Shown: positions 9,013 to 18,143, counted from the stretch's first letter. The stretch: 64,000 nucleotides of DNA from Citrobacter freundii (GCA_003243445.1 QFQQ01000025.1:1-64000); one strand, 5' to 3'. Notes: generated from the sequence alone by a model not told the origin. Made by a program: numbers and translations.

Positions 9013-9954
9013 ATGGATATAGGTCATTTCCTGGCAAGCTACTGGTGGATACTTGTTATCCTCTTTATCTTTTTCAGTTCGCTGTTTACGATCAATCAGG
9101 GTTATGTTGGTGTTATCACGATGTTTGGTAAATACCGGCGTGTGGTAAGGCCGGGCTTACAGATAAAAATGCCGGTAATCGAACAGTTATCTAAAAAGAT
9201 CTCTATACAGAACAGATCAGTGGAACTCGAGTTCCAAGCAGTAACGCAGGATCAGGCAAATGTTTATTTCAAAAGCATGTTGCTCTATGCTGTACAGAAC
9301 GAAAGCGAAGAAACGATCAAGCGTGTGGCGTTCAAATTTATCACAGACCGTGATCTGATGCAGGCGCTGATCCGAACGATCGAAGGAAATATCCGTTCAT
9401 TTGTTGCGACAAAAAAACAGGCGGAAGTACTTGGTCTCCGCCGCGAGATCGTACAATATGTAAAAGTAGAGATCGATCATACACTTGAGGAGTGGGGTTA
9501 TCATCTGCAGGATCTCCAGATCAATGATATTACGTTCGATAAGTTGATCCTTGATTCCATGAGTAAAGTGGTAGCAAGTAATAACCTGAAAGCTGCCGCG
9601 GAAAATGAAGGTCAGGCATTGCTGATCACCAAAACCAAAGCTGCAGAAGCCGATGGTAATTCCATCAAGATCTCCGCCGAAGCGGAGAAAGAAGCAGCGC
9701 GCTTGCGCGGTCAGGGTGTGGCACTCTTCCGCAAGGAAGTTGCCGCCGGTATGACCGAAGCAGCAGAACAGATGAAACAGGCCAATCTCGATACCAATGT
9801 GATCCTCTTCAGCATGTGGACCGAAGCGATCAAGAACTTTGCTGAATACGGCAAAGGCAATGTGATCTTCCTGGATGGCAGCCCTGATGGAATGGAAATG
9901 ACGATGAAGCAGATCCAGGCGTTGATGGTGAAACAGGCGGGAGCGAAGAGTTGA
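9013..9954 (+). CDS. SPFH/band-7 (prohibitin-like) membrane protein
   Basis: 313 residues from the ATG at 9013; the TTG at 8995 is less likely. One N-terminal membrane helix (about residues 8-25, YWWILVILFIFFSSLF) is followed by a band-7 domain (about 30-200: GYVGVITMFGKYRRVVRPGLQIKMP is its opening) and an alanine/glutamate-rich coiled coil (about 200-265). Such proteins form membrane microdomain scaffolds or escort membrane proteases. No NfeD partner or protease is adjacent, so the role is open. Confidence 0.88.
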   Translation: MDIGHFLASYWWILVILFIFFSSLFTINQGYVGVITMFGKYRRVVRPGLQIKMPVIEQLSKKISIQNRSVELEFQAVTQDQANVYFKSMLLYAVQNESEETIKRVAFKFITDRDLMQALIRTIEGNIRSFVATKKQAEVLGLRREIVQYVKVEIDHTLEEWGYHLQDLQINDITFDKLILDSMSKVVASNNLKAAAENEGQALLITKTKAAEADGNSIKISAEAEKEAARLRGQGVALFRKEVAAGMTEAAEQMKQANLDTNVILFSMWTEAIKNFAEYGKGNVIFLDGSPDGMEMTMKQIQALMVKQAGAKS

Positions 9955-10168
9955 GAGAGAAGACCGCGGACCGCAGACCGCATGGACGAGGTTGAATTGC
10001 GATGTTCGTTCAGAGAATTGAAAAGCAAAAATGCATCTTATAGTTGAAGCCTTCTGATTTCAGAAGGCTTCAACTATTGTAACAGGTATATTCTTCGAGG
10101 AACAGAAGACCATTTCTTAATTAATGACTGGTACGGCGGTCTGCGGTCTGTCGTCCGCGGTCTCTCTT
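9954..10168. repeat. Heptamer inverted-repeat element C2
   Basis: Left arm 9954-9984 (GACCGCGGACCGCAGACCGC) and right arm 10134-10168 (the reverse complement, GGCGGTCTGCGGTCTGTCG). It encloses the hairpin at 10040-10077. It occupies most of the tandem gap 9955-10334; the rest (10170-10334) holds no gene that I can see. Confidence 0.85.
10040..10077. terminator. Perfect 17-bp hairpin inside element C2
   Basis: ATAGTTGAAGCCTTCTG, loop ATTT, then its exact complement. Shares the central 20-mer GCCTTCTGATTTCAGAAGGC with the hairpin at 1329-1388 although the outer stem differs. Possible terminator of the SPFH gene. Confidence 0.6.
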
Positions 10169-10334
10169 CCCATCGTCGTCCGTCGCCTTGTTAAAAATAT
10201 GCCAACCCCTTCAACCCCAAACAATCTGGTACTATTTTTCCCGTTTGACAACGTGGTTATTCAGGGCTGTTGATAATAATCGAAAACCTTTTCTTATCGC
10301 ATGCCTTACATTTACGCATTAAAGATGATGATCT

Positions 10335-11027
10335 ATGTTTGACCTCTTACAGATTGTTGATACGCTTGCCGGAGGTGCTCCTGGCGCTACTGCAGGAAAA
10401 GAAGAAACCATCCGTTTTTTTGACCTCATCTATATGGGCGGCTGGATCATGGTGCCGCTGGGCCTGATGTTGTTGCTTACTGTATACTTTTTTGCAGAAA
10501 GACAGATCGCGATCAGGCAGGCTTCAAGGCTTGATCCGAATTTTATGAATATTATCCGCGACAATATCATCAGCGGAAATATCAGCGCTGCAAGAAGCTT
10601 TGCAAAGAATACAAATAATCCGGTAGCAAGGATCATCGATAAAGGGATTCAGCGTATCGGCAAACATATCGACAGTATTGAAAAGAGCATGGATAATGTA
10701 GGACAACTGGAGATGTATAAGCTGGAGAAGAATCTTGGTGTATTATCCTTTATCTCCAAAGCCGCGCCGATCTTTGGTTTCGTGGGAACCCTGATCGGTC
10801 TGATGCAATTGTTCTCCCAGATCCAGCGTGCCGGTGAGGTAGATCTGAAGATCATTTCGCAGGGTATCTATACAAAGCTGATCACGTCTATCACAGGTCT
10901 CGTGATCGGTCTGCTGGCTTATCTTGCCTACAGCTATCTGAATACACAGATCGATAAGGCCGCAAATAAAATGGAAAGTGCATCTGCAGATTTCCTTGAT
11001 GTATTACAGGAACCAACCACCCGATAA
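10335..11027 (+). CDS. exbB: MotA/TolQ/ExbB proton channel family protein
   Basis: 230-residue inner-membrane protein. Membrane helices near residues 35-58, ~140-165 and ~180-205 give the three-helix ExbB/TolQ layout; the signature region reads GFVGTLIGLMQLFSQIQRAGEVD and later ISQGIYTKLITSITGLVIGLLAYLAY, with the Thr-rich channel helix. With the ExbD-like protein 12 bp downstream it should form a proton-driven motor. No TonB or TolA gene is adjacent, so I cannot say which energy transducer it drives. Confidence 0.9.
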   Translation: MFDLLQIVDTLAGGAPGATAGKEETIRFFDLIYMGGWIMVPLGLMLLLTVYFFAERQIAIRQASRLDPNFMNIIRDNIISGNISAARSFAKNTNNPVARIIDKGIQRIGKHIDSIEKSMDNVGQLEMYKLEKNLGVLSFISKAAPIFGFVGTLIGLMQLFSQIQRAGEVDLKIISQGIYTKLITSITGLVIGLLAYLAYSYLNTQIDKAANKMESASADFLDVLQEPTTR

Positions 11028-11039
11028 AAAGGAAGGCGA

Positions 11040-11438
11040 ATGAAGTTCAGAAAGAAACATAGGGAACAATCTGAAGTATTTACTGACTCGCTGAATGATA
11101 TCCTCTTCATTCTGCTGATGTTCTTCCTTATTACTACCACAATGGCAAATCCAAATGTGGTGAAGGTGAACAATCCGCGCGGGACTCGTGATACAAAGGC
11201 AAAGCAGAACATTGTCGTCTCTATCAATAAAGACCAGAAATTCTTTATCGGTCAGCGACCGGTTGAATCGGGCATGCTCGACAGTTTCCTGATACAGGAG
11301 ATCAGGCGTGCACAGGCAACGGTTGACACTCCATCTGTAGTGATCAATGCGGACAGTATTGCTTATTATGGCGAGGTGTTCCGGGTAATGAAACTGGCCA
11401 AATCAGCCGGTGCCCGTCCGCTCGGCGTAGTGAAATAA
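11040..11438 (+). CDS. exbD: ExbD/TolR-family biopolymer transport protein
   Basis: 132 residues: short cytosolic N-terminus, one membrane helix (about residues 20-38, DILFILLMFFLITTTMAN) and a periplasmic domain. The Asp just before the helix (SLNDILFILLMFF) is at the position of the proton-carrying Asp of ExbD. It follows exbB by 12 bp; both are surely one unit. In Bacteroidota several exbD paralogues are commonly placed in tandem, but only one is present here. Confidence 0.9.
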   Translation: MKFRKKHREQSEVFTDSLNDILFILLMFFLITTTMANPNVVKVNNPRGTRDTKAKQNIVVSINKDQKFFIGQRPVESGMLDSFLIQEIRRAQATVDTPSVVINADSIAYYGEVFRVMKLAKSAGARPLGVVK

Positions 11439-11505
11439 CCGGGATTTTACTATTGGTTTTGCAATCCGTCTACGCTAGTTTTGGACGGTTCCAAATCCAA
11501 TACAA

Positions 11506-11922
11506 ATGAAGGGTCTCCGCCTCTTATCAGGCCTGATACTTATCGGCTTTTTTTCCTCCTGTTCAAAGAATAAGGATCTTGCTTCAACCCAGCCTATCGT
11601 GGGTAAATGGGTGAGCACTGCCGTATACGCAGAGGACTCCGGCCAGTTCAACTGGGTGGAAGCCAATGGTTTCCGGGAATTTCTTACATTTTATCCTGAC
11701 GCCCGCTTCAATATATTTACGGATGTGCCCGGAGGCAACGGCACTTATGTGTACAACAACTCCGCGCGTTCTCTCAGGCTTCATTTCCAGGATCAGACCG
11801 GTGGATACACCAGGGAAGAAGAGCGGGAAGTGGAGAAGATTGATAACGGGAAGATGACGGTGTCGTTGTTTTCTCCACAGGGCAAACTGGTGGGAAAAGT
11901 AGCTTATGAACGCATAGATTAA
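11506..11922 (+). CDS. Lipoprotein of unknown function (lipocalin-like?)
   Basis: 138 residues with a lipoprotein signal: MKGLRLLSGLILIGFFSSCS, lipobox SSC at residues 17-19. The mature part begins with IVGKWVST, then FREFLTFYPDARFNIF and alternating beta strands, like small lipocalin-like 'GxW' domains of Bacteroidota, but I cannot name a family with certainty. It lies 67 bp after exbD, so co-transcription is possible. Confidence 0.75.
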   Translation: MKGLRLLSGLILIGFFSSCSKNKDLASTQPIVGKWVSTAVYAEDSGQFNWVEANGFREFLTFYPDARFNIFTDVPGGNGTYVYNNSARSLRLHFQDQTGGYTREEEREVEKIDNGKMTVSLFSPQGKLVGKVAYERID

Positions 11923-12014
11923 AACACTTAGAAATACGCGTGAACCAGCTTCTAAGCTACTACTAACATAACAGACTTCAATTCCAGTCAGGTCCTGCTT
12001 AGACTCCGGAAAAT

Positions 12015-12869
12015 TCAGGCCATATAACTCCTTATCATCCGGTCCTTGCCCTGCATATCGCGTTTCAGCTCAGCCTCATACCCTTTGTTCTCAAATAATT
12101 GCCGGGTCTCGTTTCCCGCGCCTTCATAGATCTCTGCATAGATGTTTCCGCCTGTCTTCAGGTGCGTAAGCCCGAATTCCGCGATAGCCTGGTAAAAGAT
12201 AAGCCCATCGTTGTCAGGAACGAATAACGCCAGGTGTGGCTCATAATTCAGCACGTTTGCGTCCATATTCTCTTTATCTTTTTCAGGCACATAAGGTGGA
12301 TTGCTGATAATGATGTCGAAAGCCGGCAGGTCTTTCCGTGCTTCGGCTGAAAGAAAATCCAGTTGGATCAAATTCACATCAGCCCCCAGATTCCGCGCGT
12401 TCTCTTTTGCAAGGGCCAGTGCACCCGGACTGAGATCGCAAGCCCAGACCCTGCATTTTCCCAACCGCCGCTTCAGCGCTATGGCAATGCATCCGCTTCC
12501 TGTGCCTATATCCAGGATATTCAGTTCATCCAGTGGAAATTTACAGTTATCGATCACCCATTCCACCAGTTCCTCCGTTTCCGGTCTGGGAATGAGTGTG
12601 TTGGAGTCGACTTTGAATTTCAGTCCGCAAAACCAGGCTTCACCAAGCACATATTGGACGGGTTCATGGGTCAGCAGTCTTTCCAGTAACAGGCTTTGCT
12701 CCTGTGCTTGTTCGGCCGAGAGCTGCTTCTCAGGGTTGGCCGCCCTGTCGGTCATCTTTGCGCCGGTTATGTGTTCTATCACCCAGTCACTGATCGTTGC
12801 CGCTTCCCCGGTTGCGTAGATTGCGCTCAAACGCTGCATTCCAAGTCTTCTTGCTTCCTGTATCGTCAT
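12015..12869 (-). CDS. prmC: Release factor glutamine N5-methyltransferase PrmC
   Basis: Methylates the Gln of the GGQ motif in peptide-chain release factors using S-adenosylmethionine. 284 residues. N-terminal helical domain (1-90), then a Rossmann methyltransferase with ILDIGTGSGCIAIALKR (SAM loop, about residues 118-134) and the catalytic IISNPPYVPEKD (NPPY, about 191-194). It is divergent from ribD, with only 33 bp between start codons; its promoter must overlap that of ribD. Confidence 0.95.
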   Translation of the reverse strand: MTIQEARRLGMQRLSAIYATGEAATISDWVIEHITGAKMTDRAANPEKQLSAEQAQEQSLLLERLLTHEPVQYVLGEAWFCGLKFKVDSNTLIPRPETEELVEWVIDNCKFPLDELNILDIGTGSGCIAIALKRRLGKCRVWACDLSPGALALAKENARNLGADVNLIQLDFLSAEARKDLPAFDIIISNPPYVPEKDKENMDANVLNYEPHLALFVPDNDGLIFYQAIAEFGLTHLKTGGNIYAEIYEGAGNETRQLFENKGYEAELKRDMQGKDRMIRSYMA

Positions 12870-12888
12870 CCGGCAAACTTAATTCATT

Positions 12889-12896
12889 TACATTTG
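12889..12896 (+). promoter_or_regulatory. -7 box of ribD
   Basis: TACATTTG, a match to TAnnTTTG, only 6 nt before the ribD start codon; the transcript would be nearly leaderless. No evident -33 element. Confidence 0.6.
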
Positions 12897-12902
12897 CGGC
12901 CG

Positions 12903-13973
12903 ATGACCGGCGATCAGTCTTTACAATCACACGAAAACTTTATGCGGCGCTGTATTCAGCTGGCAAAGCTGGGTGCGGGCAGCGTTGCGCCCAACCCGAT
13001 GGTTGGCGCGGTGCTCGTGCATAACGGCGTGATCATTGGGGAAGGTTATCACGAGTTGTATGGACAGGCGCATGCGGAAGTAAACTGTGTAAAACAGGCG
13101 ATCGAAAACGGACATGAAGCATTGCTGCCATTATCCACAATCTATGTTTCGCTTGAACCCTGCGCACATTTTGGTAAAACGCCGCCTTGTGCAGATTTGA
13201 TCATCCGTCACCGGATCCCAACTGTAGTCGTTGGCTGCCGTGATCCTTTTAAACAGGTGGACGGAAAGGGGATTGAAAAATTACGACATGCAGGTATCAA
13301 TGTAACAGTTGGTGTGCTTGAGCAGGAATGCCGGGACCTGAATAAACGTTTTTTTACATTCCATACGGAACATCGTCCTTATGTAATATTGAAATGGGCG
13401 CAGACAAGTGATGCACGCATTGGCACAAGCGGAAGAAGACTGCTGATCAGCAATGATTACAGTAACCGTCTTGTACATAAATGGAGAAGCGAGGAACAAT
13501 CCATCCTGATCGGTACGAATACGGCAAGTGCGGATGATCCTGAATTGACCACACGTCTCTGGCCCGGGAGATCTCCCGTTCGTCTTGTGGTGGATATGGA
13601 TTTGAAATTATCTGCTTCATTAAGGATCTTCAATAATGCCAGCCAAACCATCATTTTTAATAAACACCGGCATCAGGAGAATAATGGGATCGGTTATTAC
13701 CAGGTCACAGAAGATACCAGTGTTGTTCACCAGATCCTCCATGCGCTCAAGCAACTGAACATACAAAGTGTACTGGTGGAAGGTGGCGCTTATCTTCTTC
13801 AATCATTCATTGATGAAGCGGCATGGGATGAGATAAGGTTGATAGAGAACACAGCGCTTACGGCGGGAGTCGGTCTTCCTGCACCCATGATCAGACAGGC
13901 CGGCCTTGTAAATGAGATCCAACTGGAAAATGACCGCATCAAATTTTTTGAACCAGTAAAAGCAACATCATAA
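12903..13973 (+). CDS. ribD: Bifunctional riboflavin biosynthesis deaminase/reductase RibD
   Basis: 356 residues from the ATG at 12903; the longer frame from 12696 overlaps prmC and should be ignored. The deaminase domain (1-145) has the zinc site HAE (57-59) and PCAHFGKTPPC (Cys 87 and 96) and should deaminate the pyrimidinone intermediate. The reductase domain (about 150-356, PYVILKWAQTSDARIGT and VLVEGGAYLLQSFI) then reduces the ribosyl group with NADPH. The TAA stop is immediately followed by the ATG of the YigZ-like gene, so they are one operon. Confidence 0.96.
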   Translation: MTGDQSLQSHENFMRRCIQLAKLGAGSVAPNPMVGAVLVHNGVIIGEGYHELYGQAHAEVNCVKQAIENGHEALLPLSTIYVSLEPCAHFGKTPPCADLIIRHRIPTVVVGCRDPFKQVDGKGIEKLRHAGINVTVGVLEQECRDLNKRFFTFHTEHRPYVILKWAQTSDARIGTSGRRLLISNDYSNRLVHKWRSEEQSILIGTNTASADDPELTTRLWPGRSPVRLVVDMDLKLSASLRIFNNASQTIIFNKHRHQENNGIGYYQVTEDTSVVHQILHALKQLNIQSVLVEGGAYLLQSFIDEAAWDEIRLIENTALTAGVGLPAPMIRQAGLVNEIQLENDRIKFFEPVKATS

Positions 13974-14576
13974 ATGACGCCTGATTATTTCAGTACCGTG
14001 GAAACATCTTCTTCGGCAGAATATAAAGACCGGGGAAGTACATTCATCGCCTATACGTTCCCGGTAATGTCTGTGAATGATTTTAAAGAGCGATTGGCAG
14101 AGATCAAGAAAGAACACCCAAAGGCAGCGCATCATTGTTTTGCTTATCGCTTAGGTCTCGATGGATTGCAATACAGGGTAAGCGATGATGGCGAACCGTC
14201 CGGCACGGCGGGCCGGCCCATACTGGGGCAGATAGACAGCAAGCAACTGACGAATGTACTGATCATTGTCGTCCGTTACTTCGGTGGCACTTTACTTGGC
14301 GTGCCCGGTCTGATCAATGCCTACAAAAGCGCCGCCGCACTTGCATTACAGGTAACGCCCTTTGTACAGAAACCGGTATTGATCAATTATAAACTTGAAT
14401 TCGATTACACGCAAATGAACGAAGTGATGAAGATCATCAAGTATTTCGACTGTGTGGTGGATAAACAGGAAACGAATCTGTTTTGCGTGATGGAGATCGG
14501 GATACCGAAGAACAGGTTGGATGAGGTGTTGTTTAAGATAAAGGATTTGCGGACGGTGGAGGTGGGGGAGGTGTGA
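13974..14576 (+). CDS. YigZ/IMPACT family protein (UPF0029)
   Basis: 200 residues. The N-terminal UPF0029 domain contains HHCFAYRLG, VSDDGEPSGTAGRPIL (about residues 71-86) and VVRYFGGTLLGVPGLINAY, all hallmarks of YigZ and eukaryotic IMPACT. A ferredoxin-like C-terminal domain follows (about 135-200). The molecular function is not settled in bacteria; the mammalian relative regulates the kinase GCN2. Starts directly after the ribD stop. Confidence 0.93.
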   Translation: MTPDYFSTVETSSSAEYKDRGSTFIAYTFPVMSVNDFKERLAEIKKEHPKAAHHCFAYRLGLDGLQYRVSDDGEPSGTAGRPILGQIDSKQLTNVLIIVVRYFGGTLLGVPGLINAYKSAAALALQVTPFVQKPVLINYKLEFDYTQMNEVMKIIKYFDCVVDKQETNLFCVMEIGIPKNRLDEVLFKIKDLRTVEVGEV

Positions 14577-14580
14577 GGGG

Positions 14581-14868
14581 GAAAAGTTCGAAAAGTTTGG
14601 GAGATTTGATAGGTTCCAGGGGTTCCAGGAGTTCCAAAGGTTTCATAGGTTGACTCAACAATGGAAGTCTATCACACCTACGAAGTTGAATACGCAAGAA
14701 AACGGATATTAAGTTTAATCAGTAAGTAAACTTAATATCCGTTTTCTTATACCAGCTGTTAATAAACCCGTCTCATCCGGTTACGACAACCGTTGGAACC
14801 TCTGGAACCCCTGGAACCTATGAAACTTCCCAAACATCTCAAACCTCTCAAACCTCTTGAACCCCTGC
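14581..14868. repeat. Nonamer inverted-repeat element B3 with conserved loop
   Basis: Left arm 14581-14656, right arm 14787-14868, both of degenerate 9-nt units. The loop block 14648-14791 is the same sequence, inverted, as 16821-16963 on the other side of the GH13 gene. Inside it is a near-perfect ~23-bp hairpin at 14698-14750 (AACGGATATTAAGTTTA and complement). It fills the convergent gap 14577-14874 and probably terminates both transcripts. Confidence 0.9.
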
Positions 14869-14874
14869 TTACCC

Positions 14875-16704
14875 TTAGTCCAACGAATAAACAATCGCAT
14901 TATACGGCCCCAGGTTCACCCTTGCATGAAAAACTCCCTGATCATCGGCAGTGGAGTCGAGTGTCTCGGTATCGTATGCAAAGCTGTCATGAAACTCCGG
15001 ATCGTAGCCTTTCCAGTCGCTGTTGAAACGCACTTTCCAAAGACCCGCTTCGGGGAAGGGTATGATAAAATCCTTTTGTTCTTTATTGGCGAAATTAATG
15101 ATGATAACGGTAGTATCTTTTGAACCGCCCTGGTCTTTCCTGCAGAAAGCGATGATGTTCTCTTCTTCATTGATGTATAAGATCTCTGTTTGCCTTCCGG
15201 TCAATCCTTTCGTCACGCCGTGACGGTTCGTGCGCAGATGTATAAGGTCTTTATAAAGTTTTACAATGCCGTCGAAGGCACTGGCTTTTGACCAGTCGAG
15301 CGGTCTTGTGTCGGAGAACCATCCATCTTCCAGCATTTCCTGTCCCTGGAAGATCATCGGGATGCCGGGTGAGGTGAACACCAGCACAGCTCCAAGTGTT
15401 GATCTTTTCCTGGCAAACCAACTGTGTGCTTCATCGGGTGTGATCTCATCGGGCACACGTTTTTTGCCATTGGCAACTTCGTCGTGTGATTCTGTGTAGA
15501 TCACCCGCTGCCAGGTATCGCCATTGTAAGTGAACGTGATCGCTTTTGCAAGATCTTCCATATTACGTTCCTGGTCATCAGGAGCGGAAAGCACGCGTCT
15601 TACCGGGTGCACAAACGAAGCGTCCCATTGTGTATCGAATCCTTCGCCGCCATCTTTTCTATCTTTGGTGATCCATTCGTTGCATTGCATGTCTTCACCG
15701 ATGGTGATCTTCCAGGGAAAGCGTTCGGCAATTTCCTGGTTGATCCATTGCATCAGGCTCCAGCCCTCGGGAATATCATCGTCCGGATTGTTCTCACCAT
15801 TTACATTGCGGATAAAGGCGATGGCGTCTGTACGAAGTCCATCAACTTTGAATTCGTCCAGCCACATAAGGGCATTATCGCGAATGTACTGACGGACTTC
15901 CGCGCGTCCGTAATCAGGTCTTGAATCACCCCATGGTGTTTTTCTTCTTTTGTCCTGGTAGAAATAAATACCACCACCATCATTTTCGCTCCAGCCATCG
16001 AAGCGCCAGAGATCAAGATCATCCGGGCCAAAATGATTGTATACGATATCAAGAATGATCGCGATACCGCGTTTATGTGCTTCGTTGATCAATGACTTGA
16101 ATCCATCGATGCCGCCATATTCTGATTCGATCGCAAAAGGATGGGAAGGATTATAACCCCAGGATACGCCGCCCGGAAATTCCACGGGTGGCATGATCTC
16201 CAATGCCGTTACACCGAGCTCGTGGAGGTAATCGAGCTTTTCGATCACATCATAAAAAGTTCCGGGTTTTGAATTGTCTTTGCGGTTGAAGGTGCCGACA
16301 TGCAATTCATAGATCACCAGTGTATTCCAATCGGGCATTTTATAGTCGTGATCCGACCATTCAAAACTACCCGGGTCGGTGATGATCGAATTGCCGTAAG
16401 AGCCTGCTATTTCTTTCGCGTAAGGATCGTTCCGGTAAAGTCTGCCTGCATCTGTTTCCAGTACATACTTGTAAGCCTGACCGCTTTTTGCCTCCGGAAT
16501 ATTCACTCCCCAGTAGCCATTGTCTTCATGCTTCATTTCATCTTTGTCAGCGGCCCAGTCATTGAACTCGCCGGTTACAAAGATCTTCTTCGCATGCGGC
16601 GCCCATACTCTGAAGAAAACGCCTTTGCTGTGGAGAATACTCCCCATTCCGTCAATAGAAACTTGCGGTATTGTTTTAGAAGGAGCTTTTGTTGCTGTTT
16701 CCAT
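14875..16704 (-). CDS. GH13 alpha-amylase family glucan enzyme with CBM48 (branching-enzyme-like)
   Basis: 609 residues, cytosolic (no signal peptide). N-terminal CBM48-like domain (about 25-110: FRVWAPHAKKIFVTGEFNDW). The TIM-barrel shows all four GH13 regions: DIVYNH (219-224), DGLRTDAIAF with nucleophile Asp293, TIGEDMQ with acid/base Glu337, and ESHDEV (405-410). A C-terminal beta domain ends at LGPYNAIVYSLD. Of characterised families it is most like 1,4-alpha-glucan branching enzymes and trehalohydrolases, so a role in glycogen metabolism is likely; whether it branches or hydrolyses cannot be settled from sequence. It stands alone, flanked by two inverted copies of one repeat element. 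Confidence 0.88.
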   Translation of the reverse strand: METATKAPSKTIPQVSIDGMGSILHSKGVFFRVWAPHAKKIFVTGEFNDWAADKDEMKHEDNGYWGVNIPEAKSGQAYKYVLETDAGRLYRNDPYAKEIAGSYGNSIITDPGSFEWSDHDYKMPDWNTLVIYELHVGTFNRKDNSKPGTFYDVIEKLDYLHELGVTALEIMPPVEFPGGVSWGYNPSHPFAIESEYGGIDGFKSLINEAHKRGIAIILDIVYNHFGPDDLDLWRFDGWSENDGGGIYFYQDKRRKTPWGDSRPDYGRAEVRQYIRDNALMWLDEFKVDGLRTDAIAFIRNVNGENNPDDDIPEGWSLMQWINQEIAERFPWKITIGEDMQCNEWITKDRKDGGEGFDTQWDASFVHPVRRVLSAPDDQERNMEDLAKAITFTYNGDTWQRVIYTESHDEVANGKKRVPDEITPDEAHSWFARKRSTLGAVLVFTSPGIPMIFQGQEMLEDGWFSDTRPLDWSKASAFDGIVKLYKDLIHLRTNRHGVTKGLTGRQTEILYINEEENIIAFCRKDQGGSKDTTVIIINFANKEQKDFIIPFPEAGLWKVRFNSDWKGYDPEFHDSFAYDTETLDSTADDQGVFHARVNLGPYNAIVYSLD

Positions 16705-16760
16705 GTGTTTGTGCGTGTTGATAGAGAGTAGTGTGATAAAACAGTGCCATGTTTCGGGGG

Positions 16761-17030
16761 GAGAAAGGTTTAGGAGGTTTCATAGGTTCCAGGGGTTCCA
16801 GAAGTTCCACAAGTTTCAGAGGTTGTCGTGAACGGATGAGACAGGTTATGAACCGGTCAGTATAAAAAAACGGATGTTAAGTTACTTACTGATTAAACTT
16901 AACATCCGTTTTCTTACGTATTCAACTTCGTATGTGCGATAGACTTCCATCTTGGAGTCAACCTCTGAAACTCGTGGAACCCCTGGAACCCCTGGAACCT
17001 ATAAAACCTCCCAAATTTCCCAAACCTTCA
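16761..17030. repeat. Nonamer inverted-repeat element B4, inverted copy of B3
   Basis: Left arm 16761-16827, right arm 16955-17030. Loop block 16821-16963 is the reverse complement of 14648-14791 with roughly 85% identity by eye, including the inner hairpin (16866-16916, AACGGATGTTAAGTT and complement). It fills the tandem gap 16705-17032. Confidence 0.9.
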
Positions 17031-17032
17031 CC

Positions 17033-17920
17033 CTACCTGAACTGCCCACTCACCACAAGCTCTTTACTCCCCTGCGTATACACATAAAACCCTTCCCCTG
17101 TTTTTGCGCCAAGTTTGCCGGCAGTGACCATGTTCACGAGGAGCGGGCAGGGCGCGTATTTGGGATTGCCGAATCCTTTGTGCAGTACGTCGAGGATGGA
17201 GAGGCAAACGTCGAGACCGATGAAGTCGGCGAGCTGGAGTGGTCCCATCGGATGAGCCATGCCGAGTTTCATGACGGTGTCGATCTCTTCAACACCGGCA
17301 ACACTTTCGTATAAGCTGTAAATCGCTTCATTGATCATCGGCATCAGGATGCGGTTGGCGATGAAGCCGGGATAGTCATTTACCACGCAAGGGATCTTGT
17401 CGAGCTTTTTGCTCAGGTCTACGACCGTATCTGTTACACCTTTTTCTGTTGCATATCCATTGATCACTTCCACCAATTTCATCACCGGCACAGGATTCAT
17501 GAAATGCATGCCGATCACATGACCGGGGCGTTTTGTGGCTGCTGCTATTTTGGTAATGGAGATGGATGAGGTATTGGTTGCAAGAATGCATCCTGCCGGA
17601 GCTGTTTCATCGATCTGTTTGAAGATGGATAATTTTAGATCGATATTTTCTGTTGCCGCTTCAACCACCATGTCTGAATCTTTTATCCCTGCAAGGCTTT
17701 CCATTGTTGCGATGTTTGCAAGTGTCTGCGACTTTATTTGTTCTGTAATGCTTCCCTTCGTCACCTGTCTGTCCAGGTTTTTTTCGATCGTTGCTATCGC
17801 CTTATTCAACTGCGGCTTCGACAGGTCGATCAGGTTCACCTTAAATCCATTTTGTGCAAACACGTGTGCAATACCATTTCCCATTGTGCCTGCACCGATT
17901 ACTGAAACAGTTTTGATCAT
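17033..17920 (-). CDS. 3-hydroxyacyl-CoA dehydrogenase (3-hydroxybutyryl-CoA dehydrogenase type)
   Basis: 295 residues from the ATG at 17920, which opens directly into the NAD-binding strand IKTVSVIGAGTMGNGIAH (GxGxxG at about 8-13). Later landmarks are ATNTSSISIT, IGMHFMNPVPVMKLVEVI (the catalytic His region, about 135-152) and NDYPGFIANRILMPMINEA. Converts (S)-3-hydroxyacyl-CoA and acetoacetyl-CoA with NAD(P). Size fits the stand-alone short-chain enzyme, not the fused FadB. A -7 box lies just upstream on the same strand. Confidence 0.93.
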   Translation of the reverse strand: MIKTVSVIGAGTMGNGIAHVFAQNGFKVNLIDLSKPQLNKAIATIEKNLDRQVTKGSITEQIKSQTLANIATMESLAGIKDSDMVVEAATENIDLKLSIFKQIDETAPAGCILATNTSSISITKIAAATKRPGHVIGMHFMNPVPVMKLVEVINGYATEKGVTDTVVDLSKKLDKIPCVVNDYPGFIANRILMPMINEAIYSLYESVAGVEEIDTVMKLGMAHPMGPLQLADFIGLDVCLSILDVLHKGFGNPKYAPCPLLVNMVTAGKLGAKTGEGFYVYTQGSKELVVSGQFR

Positions 17921-17937
17921 ATAGCAATTGATTTTCG

Positions 17938-17945
17938 CAAATGTA
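17938..17945 (-). promoter_or_regulatory. -7 box of the hydroxyacyl-CoA dehydrogenase gene
   Basis: TACATTTG read on the minus strand, 17 nt before the ATG at 17920. Supports that start over the longer frame, whose start codon would lie in or before the box. Confidence 0.6.
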
Positions 17946-17968
17946 CGCAAAACGCAGGGGTTGAAAAT

Positions 17969-18128
17969 TGATCGGCGTAGGCGATGTCGGATGGTCGATT
18001 TTCAACCTGAGGGATTCTGTCTTATAGATTCTGGTAAACTTTAAAGCCTCCCATTTATGGAAGGCTTTAGTATCTCTTATATTCCTGCGTTAAATTCGAC
18101 CATCGACCATCTGACATCGATCATCGAA
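17969..18128. repeat. Heptamer inverted-repeat element A2
   Basis: Left arm 17969-18002 (GATGTCGGATGGTCGATT), right arm 18092-18128 (CGACCATCGACCATCTGACA and on). An inner hairpin, TTAAAGCCTCCC against GGAAGGCTTTAG (18041-18070), resembles a terminator. Confidence 0.8.
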
Positions 18129-18143
18129 CCAACCGGAACGATC

